This document shows positions 24,201 to 34,140 of a DNA stretch of 64,000 bases, piece by piece. Each line of letters opens with the position of its first letter. The stretch's first letter is position 1. The stretch comes from Aralia elata (taxonomy: Eukaryota > Streptophyta > Magnoliopsida > Apiales > Araliaceae), in contig CM068382.1 of the NCBI GenBank assembly GCA_034770075.1, positions 84,226,643 through 84,290,642 of the forward strand. The letters run 5' to 3'. The position numbers were made by a program, and so were the translations under genes. The notes under the pieces were generated by a model that worked only from the letters and a program-made list of their open reading frames with translations, had not been told where the DNA came from and ran no database searches.

Positions 24201-25087
24201 CCTCTTTTTAGAGGTAACGACAGAGCATACTTTCTTTTAGCAATGCTATAAATGTTTATGTGTTGAATATACATCCTACTCCATAAAACTTGAGAGAAAA
24301 ATTAGTGAGCCATGGAGTAAAGAAACACATTGAAATTTTATTTTTCGGCTAGATCTGCCTCTGAATTGAAACAAAGCTCTCCTTATATAGTGATGGAGTG
24401 TGGAACCCAACAAACTACACGCATTTCACACTTTTAATAATTGGATTTCCTTTCTTTTCTAAAAAGAAGGCATCCAATGCACGCACTACATACTTTTTGC
24501 AAAGGGAATCATATTCTTTAGAAAAGAAGGTATCCTATGCTAAACGTACAGGACTCACTATAGAATTATTACAACAAGACAAATACATACATGATCCACT
24601 CTAAATAAAGTAGTAAAACTACATCTGCAGAGATATAGGACTGTTTGGACTCCGATGTTGTTTTAGTCGGTGTCAAGGTTGCATAGTCACATCGTCCTTT
24701 CTTTCTCTGCCGTATTATTTTTGTGAACAACTTGTATAATAACAATTGCCATCTGGTTAATTGGATGGGAATATATGAATGGTTCAGGTCAATATTAATT
24801 CATAGTCTCATTTAGTTTATTTTCCAGCTACATATCTGATGGCGTTTGAGATGAAGACAGGAATCATTATCCTATTAACATAATTTTGATGCTTAATCCT
24901 TATTTTCCTATATATGATATGCACGTTGGTCTCTAGTTTTATATTTTATACTTTCTTTTAAGTTTTTATGACTGTACTGGTTACTGAAATTGATTGTGGC
25001 ATTTCTTTCAGGATATTTGGTACTGATAAGGGTTACAGAAAATTGAAGGCACTTGGCGGCGATGAAGCTGAGGTCAAGCAAATGTAA
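12206..25087 (+). CDS. SMO2: Sterol C-4 methyl oxidase, SMO2 type (4-alpha-methylsterol monooxygenase)
   Basis: Seven exons join in frame with GT-AG introns: 12206-12235, 13301-13438, 18344-18489, 18658-18777, 18851-19063, 19168-19248 and 25012-25087. They give 267 residues, matching plant SMO2. The protein has several hydrophobic segments and the three histidine clusters of the fatty-acid hydroxylase family: HRILH (127-131), HSVHH (140-144) and HDYHH (220-224), which bind the di-iron centre. This ER enzyme oxidises the remaining 4-alpha-methyl group of sterol precursors (24-ethylidenelophenol type in the plant pathway), with C-4 decarboxylase and sterone ketoreductase as partners. The start MDSIIESGWR fits the family. 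Introns 2 (4.9 kb) and 6 (5.8 kb) are swollen by insertions, but all splice sites look normal. The last exon encodes only the final 24 residues and the stop, so correct removal of intron 6 decides the C-terminus. Confidence 0.95.
14566..15623. mobile_element. Non-autonomous TIR element in SMO2 intron 2 with 8-bp target duplication
   Basis: Perfect GATGCAAG duplications at 14558-14565 and 15624-15631 enclose ends CATGGTTTTTAAACCCGGAC and the complement of CCGGGTTTGAAAACCATG. Subterminal zones on both sides are rich in GAACCGG and CCGGTT words. The middle (about 14800-15250) has a more gene-like base composition and a stop-free minus-strand stretch of 84 codons rich in Ser, Gln and Pro, possibly captured sequence. 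An 8-bp duplication fits hAT; a MULE with a shortened duplication is possible. Confidence 0.65.
15640..16680 (-). mobile_element. Retroelement or LTR-like remnant in SMO2 intron 2
   Basis: The minus strand has a promoter-like TATAAATA at about 16199-16206. It is followed downstream by a leader-like stretch containing two diverged direct repeats (CCCCTCGC..ATAT near 15895 and 15977) and a stop-free run with no recognisable domain. This layout resembles the transcribed half of an LTR, but no PBS, LTR pair or target duplication was found. The class is a guess. Confidence 0.3.
16249..16456. repeat. 56-bp tandem repeat, about 3.5 copies
   Basis: Units begin near 16265, 16321, 16377 and 16433 (last one partial), each containing GGAACCTTGTTTT..GG and ACAATTGGTGGAAAACACC. 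The period is exactly 56. Copies are nearly identical, suggesting recent expansion or homogenisation. Confidence 0.85.
16681..18343. other. Rest of SMO2 intron 2
   Basis: Intronic sequence ending in a T-rich tract and the CAG acceptor at 18341-18343. A 60-codon open stretch near 17152 and a GC-richer patch near 17510-17600 show no domain. Nothing else is identified. Confidence 0.5.
19249..20559. other. First 1.3 kb of SMO2 intron 6
   Basis: Ordinary intron sequence after a GTAAGG donor, without a recognisable repeat. A short AAAGGTTT/AAACCTTT inverted repeat lies at about 20496-20520, just before the pararetrovirus-like block begins. Confidence 0.45.
20580..21400 (+). pseudogene. Broken reading frame of the pararetrovirus-like block, function unknown
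   Basis: Two adjacent open segments in different frames (20580-20831 and 20850-21035), then a recognisably protein-like but stop-interrupted continuation to about 21400 (aromatic-rich, with WDDLPRDCEDQA and NNPKTYWIPIVF). The mature-looking composition and its place directly upstream of the promoter-like arm suggest the 3'-most viral-type frame. I do not recognise a domain. Several stops make it non-functional. Confidence 0.4.
21399..22050 (+). repeat. Left arm of a large inverted repeat (promoter/leader of the pararetrovirus-like block)
   Basis: This stretch reappears, reverse-complemented and diverged, at about 24040-24697. Matching landmarks: GTGACTAT near the outer ends, TATATAAGGAGAGCTTTGTT in the middle, and TAGTATATTGCCAGTATAC at the inner ends. 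The two arms enclose about 2 kb. It is non-coding and behaves like the intergenic region of a caulimovirid. Confidence 0.8.
21696..21703 (+). promoter_or_regulatory. TATA box of the left arm
   Basis: TATATAAG followed by GAGAGCTTTG, pointing toward the movement-protein-like frame. The mirrored arm holds the same box on the other strand. A compact TATA-driven promoter with a long leader is the caulimovirid layout. Activity is unknown. Confidence 0.5.
22137..22963 (+). pseudogene. Caulimovirid movement-protein-like gene remnant
   Basis: The first segment (22137-22487, 116 codons) is Ser/Thr-rich. The second (about 22550-22963, another frame) contains the conserved core of 30K-type caulimovirid movement proteins: GLPVTSRIALLNTRF, then YQHACIVTIQTTFNAGTVF, then RVQNHAIDL and HIPRQIS. 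The segments are separated by stop codons near 22485 and 22531 and a frame change. A 48-bp in-frame tandem duplication (22703-22798) repeats 16 codons in the core. Movement proteins of this family form tubules or widen plasmodesmata for cell-to-cell spread. This copy is broken and cannot be made as one protein. Similar domains also occur in some plant retroelement polyproteins, the main alternative. Confidence 0.6.
22703..22798 (+). repeat. 48-bp perfect tandem duplication inside the movement-protein-like frame
   Basis: Two identical 48-base units starting GATCCCCACTTGTTAACAAC (22703-22750 and 22751-22798). Because 48 is a multiple of three, the frame is kept and 16 residues are repeated. Identity of the units points to a recent event. 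Confidence 0.95.
23050..23310 (+). mobile_element. Ty1/copia LTR-end-like fragment
   Basis: This stretch looks like the end of a copia LTR, with words such as TATAAGGAGGGAATCCTACA and GGTGAACCACATAAAACTTG that recall common copia LTR 3' ends (a CGAACCACGTAAA-type motif). It interrupts the viral-like sequence. No second LTR or PBS is visible, so this is a weak call from pattern memory. Confidence 0.3.
23512..23919 (+). pseudogene. Unrecognised frame of the pararetrovirus-like block
   Basis: A 135-codon open frame with acidic/aromatic N-terminal half (FDREGKPVYMFKDWDDH), a Lys-rich stretch and a Pro/Ser-rich C-terminal half. It is clearly protein-like and on the same strand as the movement-protein-like frame, but I recognise no domain. 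Its open segment extends upstream without a start, so it is a fragment of something longer. Confidence 0.35.
24040..24697 (-). repeat. Right arm of the large inverted repeat
   Basis: Reverse-complement counterpart of 21399-22050 with scattered substitutions and small indels. It carries the mirrored TATA box at 24382-24389 pointing left. A 68-codon open stretch in it (24398-24604) is a by-product, not a gene. Confidence 0.8.
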
Positions 25088-25181
25088 TTGTAATGGAGAA
25101 GAAATTTTTGAGTGCTGTGGCATCACAAGATGGGTTATTGGTTTGACCTCATCTTGTTCGCGATACAATTACGTTTATTGT

Positions 25182-25561
25182 TCTGGTTTTAATGCAGAAT
25201 CAGTTTTCTTCTGGATAATATGTGACCATCTATCTACCAACATGAATGAATTTCATTTATATTTTTATTTTTTGCCATGATGTTCATATTTACTTTAACT
25301 CAGTTTGCAAGTACAATATATGATTTTTAATTTTTTTTAATAATTAGTTGATGATTCACAATACTCTCTGGTTTTAATGCAGAATCGGTTTTCTTCTGGA
25401 TAATATGTGACCATCTATCTACCAACATGAATGAATTTCATTTATATTTTTATTTTTTTGCCATGATGTTCTTATTTACTTTAACTCGGTTTGCAAGTAC
25501 AATATATGATTTTTATTTTTATTTTTTTTATTTTTTTATAATTAATTGATGATTCACAATA
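25182..25561 (+). repeat. 185-bp tandem duplication just after the SMO2 stop
   Basis: The segment starting TCTGGTTTTAATGCAGAATC occurs at 25182 and again at 25367. The copies are nearly identical except for a few substitutions and the length of T-rich runs. It begins 95 bases after the stop codon, so it probably lies in the 3' UTR or at the poly(A) region. Confidence 0.9.
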
Positions 25562-26169
25562 GAGAGGGAAGGCTAATAGTTATAACTAAATGTATCCATC
25601 TAAAAGGAATACATGTACTTGAGAAGTATGGTGGGAATTTGTGTTTAGGATTCTACAAAGCATAAAAAGCCTGATTGAGAATGATAAATATCTGAATTTT
25701 ATGTTCATGAGATTTTCGATATGACTATGCATCTCTCAAAGCATTCATTGATATTATTGTGTCACTGTTAGTGACGGACTCAAGAATTTAATTGAGTGTG
25801 GATAAATTTTTAATTATTAAATTATAAAAATTAAAATTAATTGACAATATGTTTAATCAATTTAATATAAATATCCCACAATTAACAATTATAAGAAATT
25901 TATCAAAAGTTCTTAATCAGTGTTATAAACAAATCAAACTAACTATTTAATTTTAAGTGATTTTGAATAAATAAAAATAAAAATAAACTGACCGAGTAAA
26001 CTAACTTTAATCCATCACTCGCCAGAATCTGACAATCGTCCAAAGCCGTCCGATCAGTGATTGTCACCTACGGTTCACAACTCACATATGGCTTCAAATA
26101 ATTGTCCCTTAAATCAAAATAATCAGTACCAAACTTTAATAAAGCCATTGTTGATTTTGCAAAATTTCT

Positions 26170-26173
<4 letters not shown>
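25562..26173. other. Intergenic spacer downstream of SMO2
   Basis: AT-rich, no gene seen. Some words around 25770-26060 look like old repeat sequence but no ends could be set. Confidence 0.4.

Positions 26174-26226
<53 letters not shown>
26174..26226. repeat. (TA)n microsatellite, target of the MULE
   Basis: About 53 bases of uninterrupted AT/TA. The MULE starts directly at its right edge, and TATATATA follows the MULE's right end at 34141, consistent with insertion into the microsatellite. Confidence 0.9.
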
Positions 26227-26229
<3 letters not shown>

Positions 26230-26330
26230 AACTGTTAAATCCACACTCCTTTTTGTTATTTCCACACATAGGACCCATTAATTAACTATGGTGAGACAAC
26301 TGCAGTCAATTAACAATAATACAAAATTTA

Positions 26331-26531
26331 TTTTCCCAAATTGCCCTCACATGTGTGAACATATTATAATAAACCTGTTAGTACTCTGACTTCAAAAACA
26401 TATTACAGACATCTGAACTAATTTGGAAAATTCGTTTTCCCAAATTGCCCTCACATGTGTGAACATATTACAATAAACCTGTTAGTATTCTGACTTCAAA
26501 AACATATTACAGACATCTGAACTAATTTGGA
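26331..26531. repeat. 104-bp tandem duplication at the MULE's left subterminal region
   Basis: TTTTCCCAAATTGCCCTCAC starts at 26331 and again at 26435, and both copies run to ACATCTGAACTAATTTGG. The right TIR has only one copy of the shared part. The first copy spans the inner TIR boundary. Confidence 0.85.
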
Positions 26532-26969
26532 TTGCTAGTTCGTGACAAAATAAACTACATCAAATTACAGTAAACACCATCAAATAAACATCTTCTAATA
26601 AACTTTAAATTCTACCACTGTTGGATAATCAAATTCACTTTCTTCAAAAGTCCAAATTGGCATCATGTAAACTTGTTGCATGTGCATCATCAGTCCAAAT
26701 TTAACAGCAAAACTGTAGACATAGATGAACAAAATAGGAAAATAAAAGAATTAAAAATATGTTTATTTTTAAGGCATTCAAATTATATATAAATAAATTT
26801 CATTTGAAGTACCTTTCTTCTTTTCGAATGAGCTACAGTAAGGATACATCAGATAATCCATCACCTTCGTCAGTACTGAAAGAAAAAATGAGTTAAAGAA
26901 AACTAAATAATATTATAGTAATAGTACTGTATGTAAACTAATATTATTTAATCAATCAAATTTATGAAG

Positions 26970-29900
26970 TTAGTAAAATAAAAACCTGAATTGAGTACAA
27001 AGTGAAGTGTTTGGGTTATCTTTGAATGGACAACATCTTTTGTTGTGGCCCAGATCTTTGCATATACTACACTTTCTAACCTTTTCTACAAACTCAAAAC
27101 TAGAAGGATCACGTTTTGTAGATGTAGTCTTCTTATTCTTTGACCCCGTTGGACGACCTTTGTGGGGTTGTATACGAGGCTCAAGTAAGAACGAATCATG
27201 TCCATCCACAAGTTTATAAATTTTCTTTTGAACAACTTGTTGTCGAGCAAGAGGCCATTCTACATATCTTTCTTGCAACTTTTCAAGCAGCCCACATATC
27301 TCACTCTCTCTACTATTTTGAGTAAAATCATTATCTAAAAATGATCTTGTGTCAAGTCTCCATTGTGGGTGTATATCATCTAAATGTAACACTTCATCTC
27401 CCAAACTTTTCATTTTATGTGCACAAGGCATACCCATGACTGTCATAAAATAATTTTTGCAAGTAAGAGATTCTTCATGAGACATGACTAATTTGTACTG
27501 CTTATGGAGCTCGTTTAAAGCAAACACTGACACATGAGTAAGAAACTGTGACGCCCCCAAATCCGGGTTACCTTAACCTCGAATCCGGTGCATCACTATG
27601 CAACTCATACACAAACTATTAACAACTAATTGCGGAATAATAGAAATATTTACATTGATATAATATAAATACTCTCGTCCCAAGTCTCGATACCAATACA
27701 AATACCTGACATAACAAATTACACCATGACTAATACATAGGTCTGAATACATGACATAACTTAATACATAATCTCTAAACGAGTCTTAATACATAGCATA
27801 AATCATAACATAGTAAGACAAGGCTAAACCGTAGCTTTGCCTTTGCCTTTATCCTTTCCCGAGCTCTCGCCTCTATGGGTAGCCACTGGAATGTTTTAAG
27901 GAAAGCAAGGGTGAACAACAAATTTGCCCAGCAAGTATAACAATAAAGATAATGCATGATCAAAAGTAGATTTCTCAAGTTTTAATACCAATCTCTGTTA
28001 TTACTGATGAATCACTATGGACTGGATGAATATCAAACGAATTCAAGGATTTCAAATTGGTTCAATTGCAGGAATCACTGAGTGGCCACCATGGCACTTA
28101 CCTTTTATTAGAATTAACAGTATTACACTATTAACTCCACAATAACAAATACAGGTACAATAGGTGATCAGCCTAAAATACCCGGCGTTATGCATAAGCC
28201 TCAAACGTTCTACTTACGCGCGTGTCGGTTCCCCGACTAAAAATATATTTTTCCCTACTATGAGGGTTGTTCATCTCTGCAAAGAGTCCGCACCAAAACA
28301 ATTGGTTTGGATAGCTTTCTAAATCATGGTCATTAGTCTAGCCTAATCAAATGGCATTGACACTCTTCGTAAACAGTTCATGCATAATGTGAACTTAAAA
28401 GCTTTAACAGTTTATGTCAATAACACCTCTTGAATGCTTGTGCAAATATGAAAGATTCTCATAAGTATGGAATTCACACAACAATATACGTATTGCGTAA
28501 ATATGAACTTTGAACATTAAATAGCATTCGTAAGAATATAATCGAATGAAGTTAATAAGCTCGCCTAGCACGAGGACTAGACAAGGATTTAGAAAACTTG
28601 CTCAATACACCACACTGGTGTAATTTAGGAAAATGTAGAATATTTGTGCAATATCAACTTAAACGAGAATTAGAAAATCTGCTCAATATATGTCTTTTGT
28701 ATAAGATAAGAAAATTGCATTCAATACTGAAACTGAATGGAGTTAAAGAACTTGCCCAACACAAGGGTTAGACAAGGGTTAAAGAATAACTTGCCTTACG
28801 CGCTGCTACTATTTGACGTTAATCGTCCTCAAATATGTCCTACGCATTTAAACACATATTCACATACCAATTAGTCTCACAATAAACACTAAACATAGGC
28901 TTATATTAATCAACACATTATAATCATTACGAACATTGATTGCCACTACGACTACCCAAACGGGGGTCTCGCTCCCCGGTGAGCGAGCGGCTGCCCAGCT
29001 CGCCGGTGAGCTGGCGGGGGAGTAGGGGGCAGCGCCCCCTGAAAGCCAAACGAAAAATACAACTAAGCTATTCATTTTATTACACAAATCTCACGGGATT
29101 AAGTCGTTTCATGCTTGGCTAACTAATTAATAGAATGCTTCATGTATTACTGCTTAAGAGGCTCATATACACTTGCCTCGAGCTTCAGTTCTCAAAAGAA
29201 ACAACTTGGTGACTCTGCAGCACGGCGCGGCCGCGCTACTTTTTGGCCTCCGCGCTACTCCCCCTGTAGCTATTTTCTGGTTCATTTCCTACTCTAACCA
29301 ACCTCTAGATGCTTGGGGTCATTCTAACATTATACTAACACATCATACATATGCTTTGGGGTATTTATAACATGCTAGGTCTATGTAAACATGCATCAAA
29401 TCAATAAAACAAAGCAGCATGACATTTCATTCCTGCAGACCAGCGCGGCCGCGCTGGTTTTAAGCTTGGGAGTGGCGCGACCGCGCCACTCTGCATCCAG
29501 GGAGTTTAAGGTTTCCTGCTTCTGCAGAAACTTAACAACAAAAATTCGATTTCTCCCTCTTTGCTTCATAAACCTTATACAACCAATACACATGACTTAA
29601 AAACATGTTTCTATTACTCCACCATGCATTATAACATCATTTCAGCAATTAATCATAACTAGTTCTCATGATCTTTAGAGAAATCATTCTCTTGGACATT
29701 AAATCAAATGGTTGGTGGGCATGAGTTGGAAACTCATATTAGAGTGGGGTTTCATTATGTTCTAGTCCAGATTTCCAAATGAAATCATTACCCACAACTT
29801 CATAACACATTATGGGCATACACAAACAAGCATACAACCAACCATAAACTAAATTTTCATCAAACTACCTAAATTGTCCAAATCAGTCCATAAAAGTCCA

Positions 29901-32448
29901 ACAGTCCATTCTTGCTCTTTATGCAAAGGTTTTGATTCTCATTCATTGTTCCACTTTAATTGATTATTATTAAGGCTTTTAAAGAGTTAACAACATTCAT
30001 ATATATTCATGAGCCAACAAGGCAATATCAGCAACATATACTCCCACAAGCAATCAATAACAAACCAAAAACTTAAAACAACAATGGAAATAAGCTAGGT
30101 TCCATAACACTAACCTCTTGAAGCAACTTCTAGGATGAAAATGGGATTGATAACCAGCTGCTACCACCCTTCTCCTTCTTCCTCAAATCACCCGTACGCT
30201 CAATAATCACAACTCTCACAATTATCAGTTCTAACTTAGCAATGAACAAAGGAATGGAAGGCAAGCAAAGGTTGGTACTTATAGGAGGATGGATTGAGCT
30301 CCGTTGGAGGAGGGAATGGCTGAGCATACTGGATCAACTCCCTATACATGGGAGGCTGGAATTGAACTCCCCCATGTACGAGTAACTCCCCCTTTCCTTC
30401 TCCCCAATTGTTCTTCATCCCTTTCCCTCTCCCAAATGCAAGGATTGCTTCAACCAATATGTTCTTATTCCTTTTGCTCCTTCTCTCCTCATTCTTCATT
30501 CTGTATACTTCTTCTCCATTCAATTGATCAGCTGATGGTTTAACCCATTTCCCTCATGGGTCATGGGTTGGGTCATGGGTCGGGTCGCGGGTCATGGATC
30601 ATGGGTTTGGGCCACCCCTAAGCAATTTGGGGCTTCTAATTAAATCCCAACTTGGCTAAAATGAAATCCAACACTTGGATTATTAATAAATCACATTAAC
30701 ACTATGACAAAAATAAGAAAATTCGAAATAAACGAAAAAGACAATTTCGGGGCGAATAGTGCCCACCCGAATAGTAACCCATGAATAAAATTTTAGCGAT
30801 ATTTCTCTGAAATCCTTTTAATAACTCCTACCAAATAACAACACTTAATATCATTGCAAACACATAATCTAGGTTATTATATAACCTTTAATCACATCAC
30901 ATAGAATAATATTAATAAAAATTCTTTTTATTAAATAATATTCATAAGCTTATATTACAAAGCCATACAAAATTCACGGTCGTTACAGAAGCTCTTTAAA
31001 CAAAGAAATATGAAGGTTATGAGGGATTCTTATTTTTTCTGTTTCAAATTGTGTCTTGATTTCTTGAAATTGATTCTCAATTGCAAGACATAATTTGTTT
31101 TTGACCTCACTAAGATCCCCGGTCGAAACTTGTAAGTACCTTTTAAGAAGTGCATGTGCACCTTCTGCCTTTGAGGTAACACGAGTGCCAAAATGAGTGT
31201 GTTTTTCGGTCCATGCACAAACAAAGTGCTCTTTTAGATGCAACCAAGTATTTTTGATGTAATTAAGAACACTTGTCTTTTCTTTCTATTGAATTTCAAA
31301 GTACTCCAAAGCTCTATTGTATTCATCTTCACTTTGAGAATTTACAACCACTGCCCAACTTTTCATAAATCTTTCCCAATCTTCACCTTCTTGAAACTGA
31401 GATTTACAATTTGTCAAGATGTTCTTCTCAATGTGCCATACGCATAGGATGTTGTTGGAAAAACCACTGTAATAGCTTTTATCAATGCCAACTCTCTATC
31501 TGTCACAATAGCCGAAGGTTCAAAATTAACACCAAGAATATCTCTAAATCTCTTCAAAGCCCAAATATAGTCTTCCACTTCCTCTTTTTGTAAGAAAGTG
31601 AAGCAAAAGTAGAATGATGTATTGAAACTTGATACTCCAACAATGTCAAGTAACGGCATTTTATACTTATTGGTCTTGTAAGTACAATCCATTACAAAGA
31701 CATGTGAATACCTTTTAGTCAATGCTATTGATATAGGGTGAGCGAAAAATAAACGTGTCACATGTCCGGTAGAATCTGATTCCACATCATAAGTAAAACC
31801 ATTTGCACCAAGTTCTTCAACTAAAGCTTGAATCATTGTACGACCGCCCAAATTATCCCTACGCATTTTAGATTTTGCATTATACACTGTTCTAGAAACA
31901 GCCTTGAGATTCGGATTACATTGTCTTAGTGAAGAAAGAATTTGGCGTGGAGCAATTCCAGATTTGGTCATTTCTTTAACACGTTCAAACTCTTCTTTTG
32001 AAAAGCGGCGACAAGAAGGATGACCCGACATATCTACTGTAGGATCATGGGTATGACATGCATTTATAATTTCAAGCACCCAAGGTCGCCCAACCCTTTT
32101 CCTTCCGCAAACTTTAAAAGGGCAATCTATTAGACGAGATGATGTCTTTCTTTTACGACTTTCCATTGGAATTTTTTGTTTATCCCGATAAGTACCTCCT
32201 CTATCACAACCAATAATCACCAAACGATCTTTAACAGATTTTTTTATCGATGTTGAATAACCTTGCATTAAGGCATATGTTTGAACCATTCCAATTAAAT
32301 CTTCACGAGTTTGAAATTCTATCTTTGAAAGTTGTAACGCTCCATCTAACTTATCAATTTTATCTTCACACCCCATATTTGCACTAGGTAAGCAATCATC
32401 ATTGGCTGAACTGTTTTCAGATTTTTTGTTTGCTCCATAATTCTCCAT
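26970..32448 (-). pseudogene. MuDR/FAR1-like MULE transposase, disrupted
   Basis: Starts at 32448 and runs leftward. Segment 32448-31414 has a FAR1-type DNA-binding region (about residues 45-135, GYSTSIKKSVKDRLVIIGCD) and the MULE catalytic core with first Asp in FVMDCTYKTN and second Asp in AIVTDRELAL. A small deletion near 31450 shifts the frame just before the expected CVWH motif. Segment 31243-30990 continues the core. A 3.4-kb element then interrupts at 30988. Segment 27555-26970 resumes in frame with a SWIM-type zinc finger (TCKNYFMTVMGMPCAH), a basic GRPTGSKNKK patch and a CCHC knuckle (CSICKDLGHNKRCC). Such transposases cut and join MULE ends in the nucleus. This copy cannot be functional. 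A domesticated FAR1-related gene is excluded by the flanking TIRs. Confidence 0.85.
27547..30987. mobile_element. 3.4-kb TG...CA element (probable solo LTR) inside the MULE transposase
   Basis: It begins TGTGACGCCCCC and ends GGTCGTTACA, giving TG...CA ends with a short imperfect inverted repeat. The flanks GAAAC (27542-27546) and GAAGC (30988-30992) match at four of five bases, as expected for an LTR-type target duplication. Removing the element plus one duplication restores the transposase frame exactly. There is no coding domain. The centre holds GC-rich palindromes GCGCGGCCGCGC (about 29225 and 29443) and GGCGCGACCGCGCC (about 29474) in otherwise AT-rich DNA. A long solo LTR of a Ty3/gypsy Tat/Ogre- or Retand-like lineage, or a non-autonomous LTR derivative, is most likely. 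Confidence 0.6.
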
Positions 32449-34140
32449 GTTTATAGTTCAAATCCTACTAAAATCAGAAATTTATAGTTATCAAATAGGA
32501 TATATGAAAAAAAGGAGCTCTCCTAAACTACATTATGTTTAGATGAAACAAAGAATAAAAATGATTCAGACAAAGTCAATGCATAAGAAGCAAATCATAA
32601 AAATCATATAATCCTAAAATCATTCCTTAACTTGGCATGGGTACATTACCTGTGCTAACAAATTATTCCCATCATAAAAATTCCCAATCCTTCAGTATAG
32701 TGGGAAAAGATCAGTATAATGGGAATTAGGGCCTGTGCCAGATTATTAAACTGTTAAAGGATAATTAAGGGGCTAATATTATCTAAATAAAATGGAGAAT
32801 AACATTGGGCATGTGCTTGTCCAAAACTACAAATTCAGTTCAACCATATCACCCCAAATCTATCACAGGTTAAAGAGATGAAAATATATCAGTTAATATG
32901 ATTACACAACGTCTTGCAAATATTAAATGATTCCAAATTTCAACCTAGAATGCAGGCACTAGGATTAAAATTACATCCATAAATTTTTTTTGTTCGATTT
33001 CTGCAATTTGATTAAGTGTGTTACTGTTGCAAAAGAAGTTCCAACTAAATCATTCCTCTACCTTGACATTGATTCACTATTTACTATAATTTTCCTTTCA
33101 ATGTCACAACATTCATTATTATCTTGTAAGAATTGTCAAGATCAATGACCAAACAATATAGTTTTGATGTCCCTTTCAGTCACCTTTATTGCCAAATATT
33201 ATTTTAGTAAAATTTTCATAGAGAGAGCAGAGAAAGGATATCATTGTAGTCTTTGTAGTTGGATTCATATATTGTGCATACTGAAGGAGAATGTTTGTGC
33301 TTGTATTCTTTATACACATTCCCTTAAATTCTATATACTCATATAAATAAATAAAAAAGAAAAAAGAAGAAGATCCAAATATGATTTATATGACATCAGG
33401 GAAAAAAATTACTTTTCAAAGCATAACCGGCCTATATTCCACTAATTGAACTAAATACATAAGATGCAAATCATATAATGAAAAAGATTAAGGCAAACTA
33501 AATGCATAAGAAGCAAATTCTTAATATGAATTTTAATAGCCTTACATCCCTCATATTATAAAAAAAATTAAAAATTTAGGGTTTATAGGAAAAAACCACA
33601 AAAATCCATGAATAAAGTTCAGAAATTAAAGAGCTAAATAAGGGATATATATGAATTTTTTACCTCAAATTGAACCAAGTTGAAGAAGGGAAAAAAGTTT
33701 GATTTTCAAATCACGATCATCCAAAGAAAAGCTTAGATCTGTTACAATACAGAGGCATATAAACTCTGCTTGGAAGAGAGAGATGAAGAGACAAAAAGTT
33801 CAGGAACAGGATAAGAATTAGTTAAGAAACTTGTCACGAACTAGCAATCTGCTTCTCGCGGAAATCATCCGATTCTGGGTTGTAGATTCATCTCAGCAAA
33901 AGCAAAATAATAGAACAAAGGGAATCCCATCTGACCCTCCTCTTCTGTACATACCGATTGAACAAAGGGAATCCTATCAGAGTACTAACAGGTTTATTGT
34001 AATATGTTTAGACATGTGAGGGCAATTTGGGAAAACAAATTTTGTATTATTGTTAACTGACTGCAGTTGTCTCAACCATAGTTAATTAATGGGTCCTACG
34101 TGTGGAAATAACAAAAATGAGTGCGGATTTATCAGTTCCC

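Larger units (their letters stand above)
20560..24697. mobile_element. Rearranged endogenous pararetrovirus-like (caulimovirid) block in SMO2 intron 6
   Basis: The block runs as follows: a broken + strand reading frame (20580-21400), a non-coding stretch with a TATA box (about 21399-22050), a + strand reading frame with movement-protein similarity (22137-22963), a piece resembling a copia LTR end (about 23050-23310), another + strand frame (23512-23919), and then the same non-coding stretch again in opposite orientation (about 24040-24697). Movement-protein-like coding next to a short TATA-driven leader, in rearranged inverted copies, is how old caulimovirid integrations usually look in plant genomes. 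No reverse transcriptase or coat region was found here. All frames are broken, so it is a relic. Lineage (florendovirus-, petuvirus- or other-like) cannot be set from sight. Confidence 0.55.
26227..34140 (-). mobile_element. Degenerate MULE (Mutator-like) DNA transposon with 163-bp TIRs
   Basis: Left end 26227-26389 and right end 33978-34140 are near-identical inverted repeats beginning GGGAACTG and ending at CCTGTTAGTACTCTGA. A MuDR/FAR1-like transposase gene fills the centre on the minus strand. The target is a TA microsatellite, so the expected 9-bp duplication (TATATATAx) cannot be distinguished from the repeat. The element is dead: transposase frameshift and a 3.4-kb insertion. Without that insertion it would be about 4.5 kb, a normal size for a MULE. 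Confidence 0.85.

Noticed and set aside
24398..24604. 68-codon open frame
   Set aside because: It lies in the non-coding right arm of the inverted repeat and is not preserved in the left arm.
26061..26285. Open frames on both strands rich in Ile-Tyr
   Set aside because: They are translations of the TA microsatellite.
27007..27325. Plus-strand open frames opposite the transposase end
   Set aside because: Shadows of the minus-strand transposase.
29225..29490. GC-rich patch considered as a CpG island or gene promoter
   Set aside because: It consists of repeated palindromes inside a transposon; no gene start follows.
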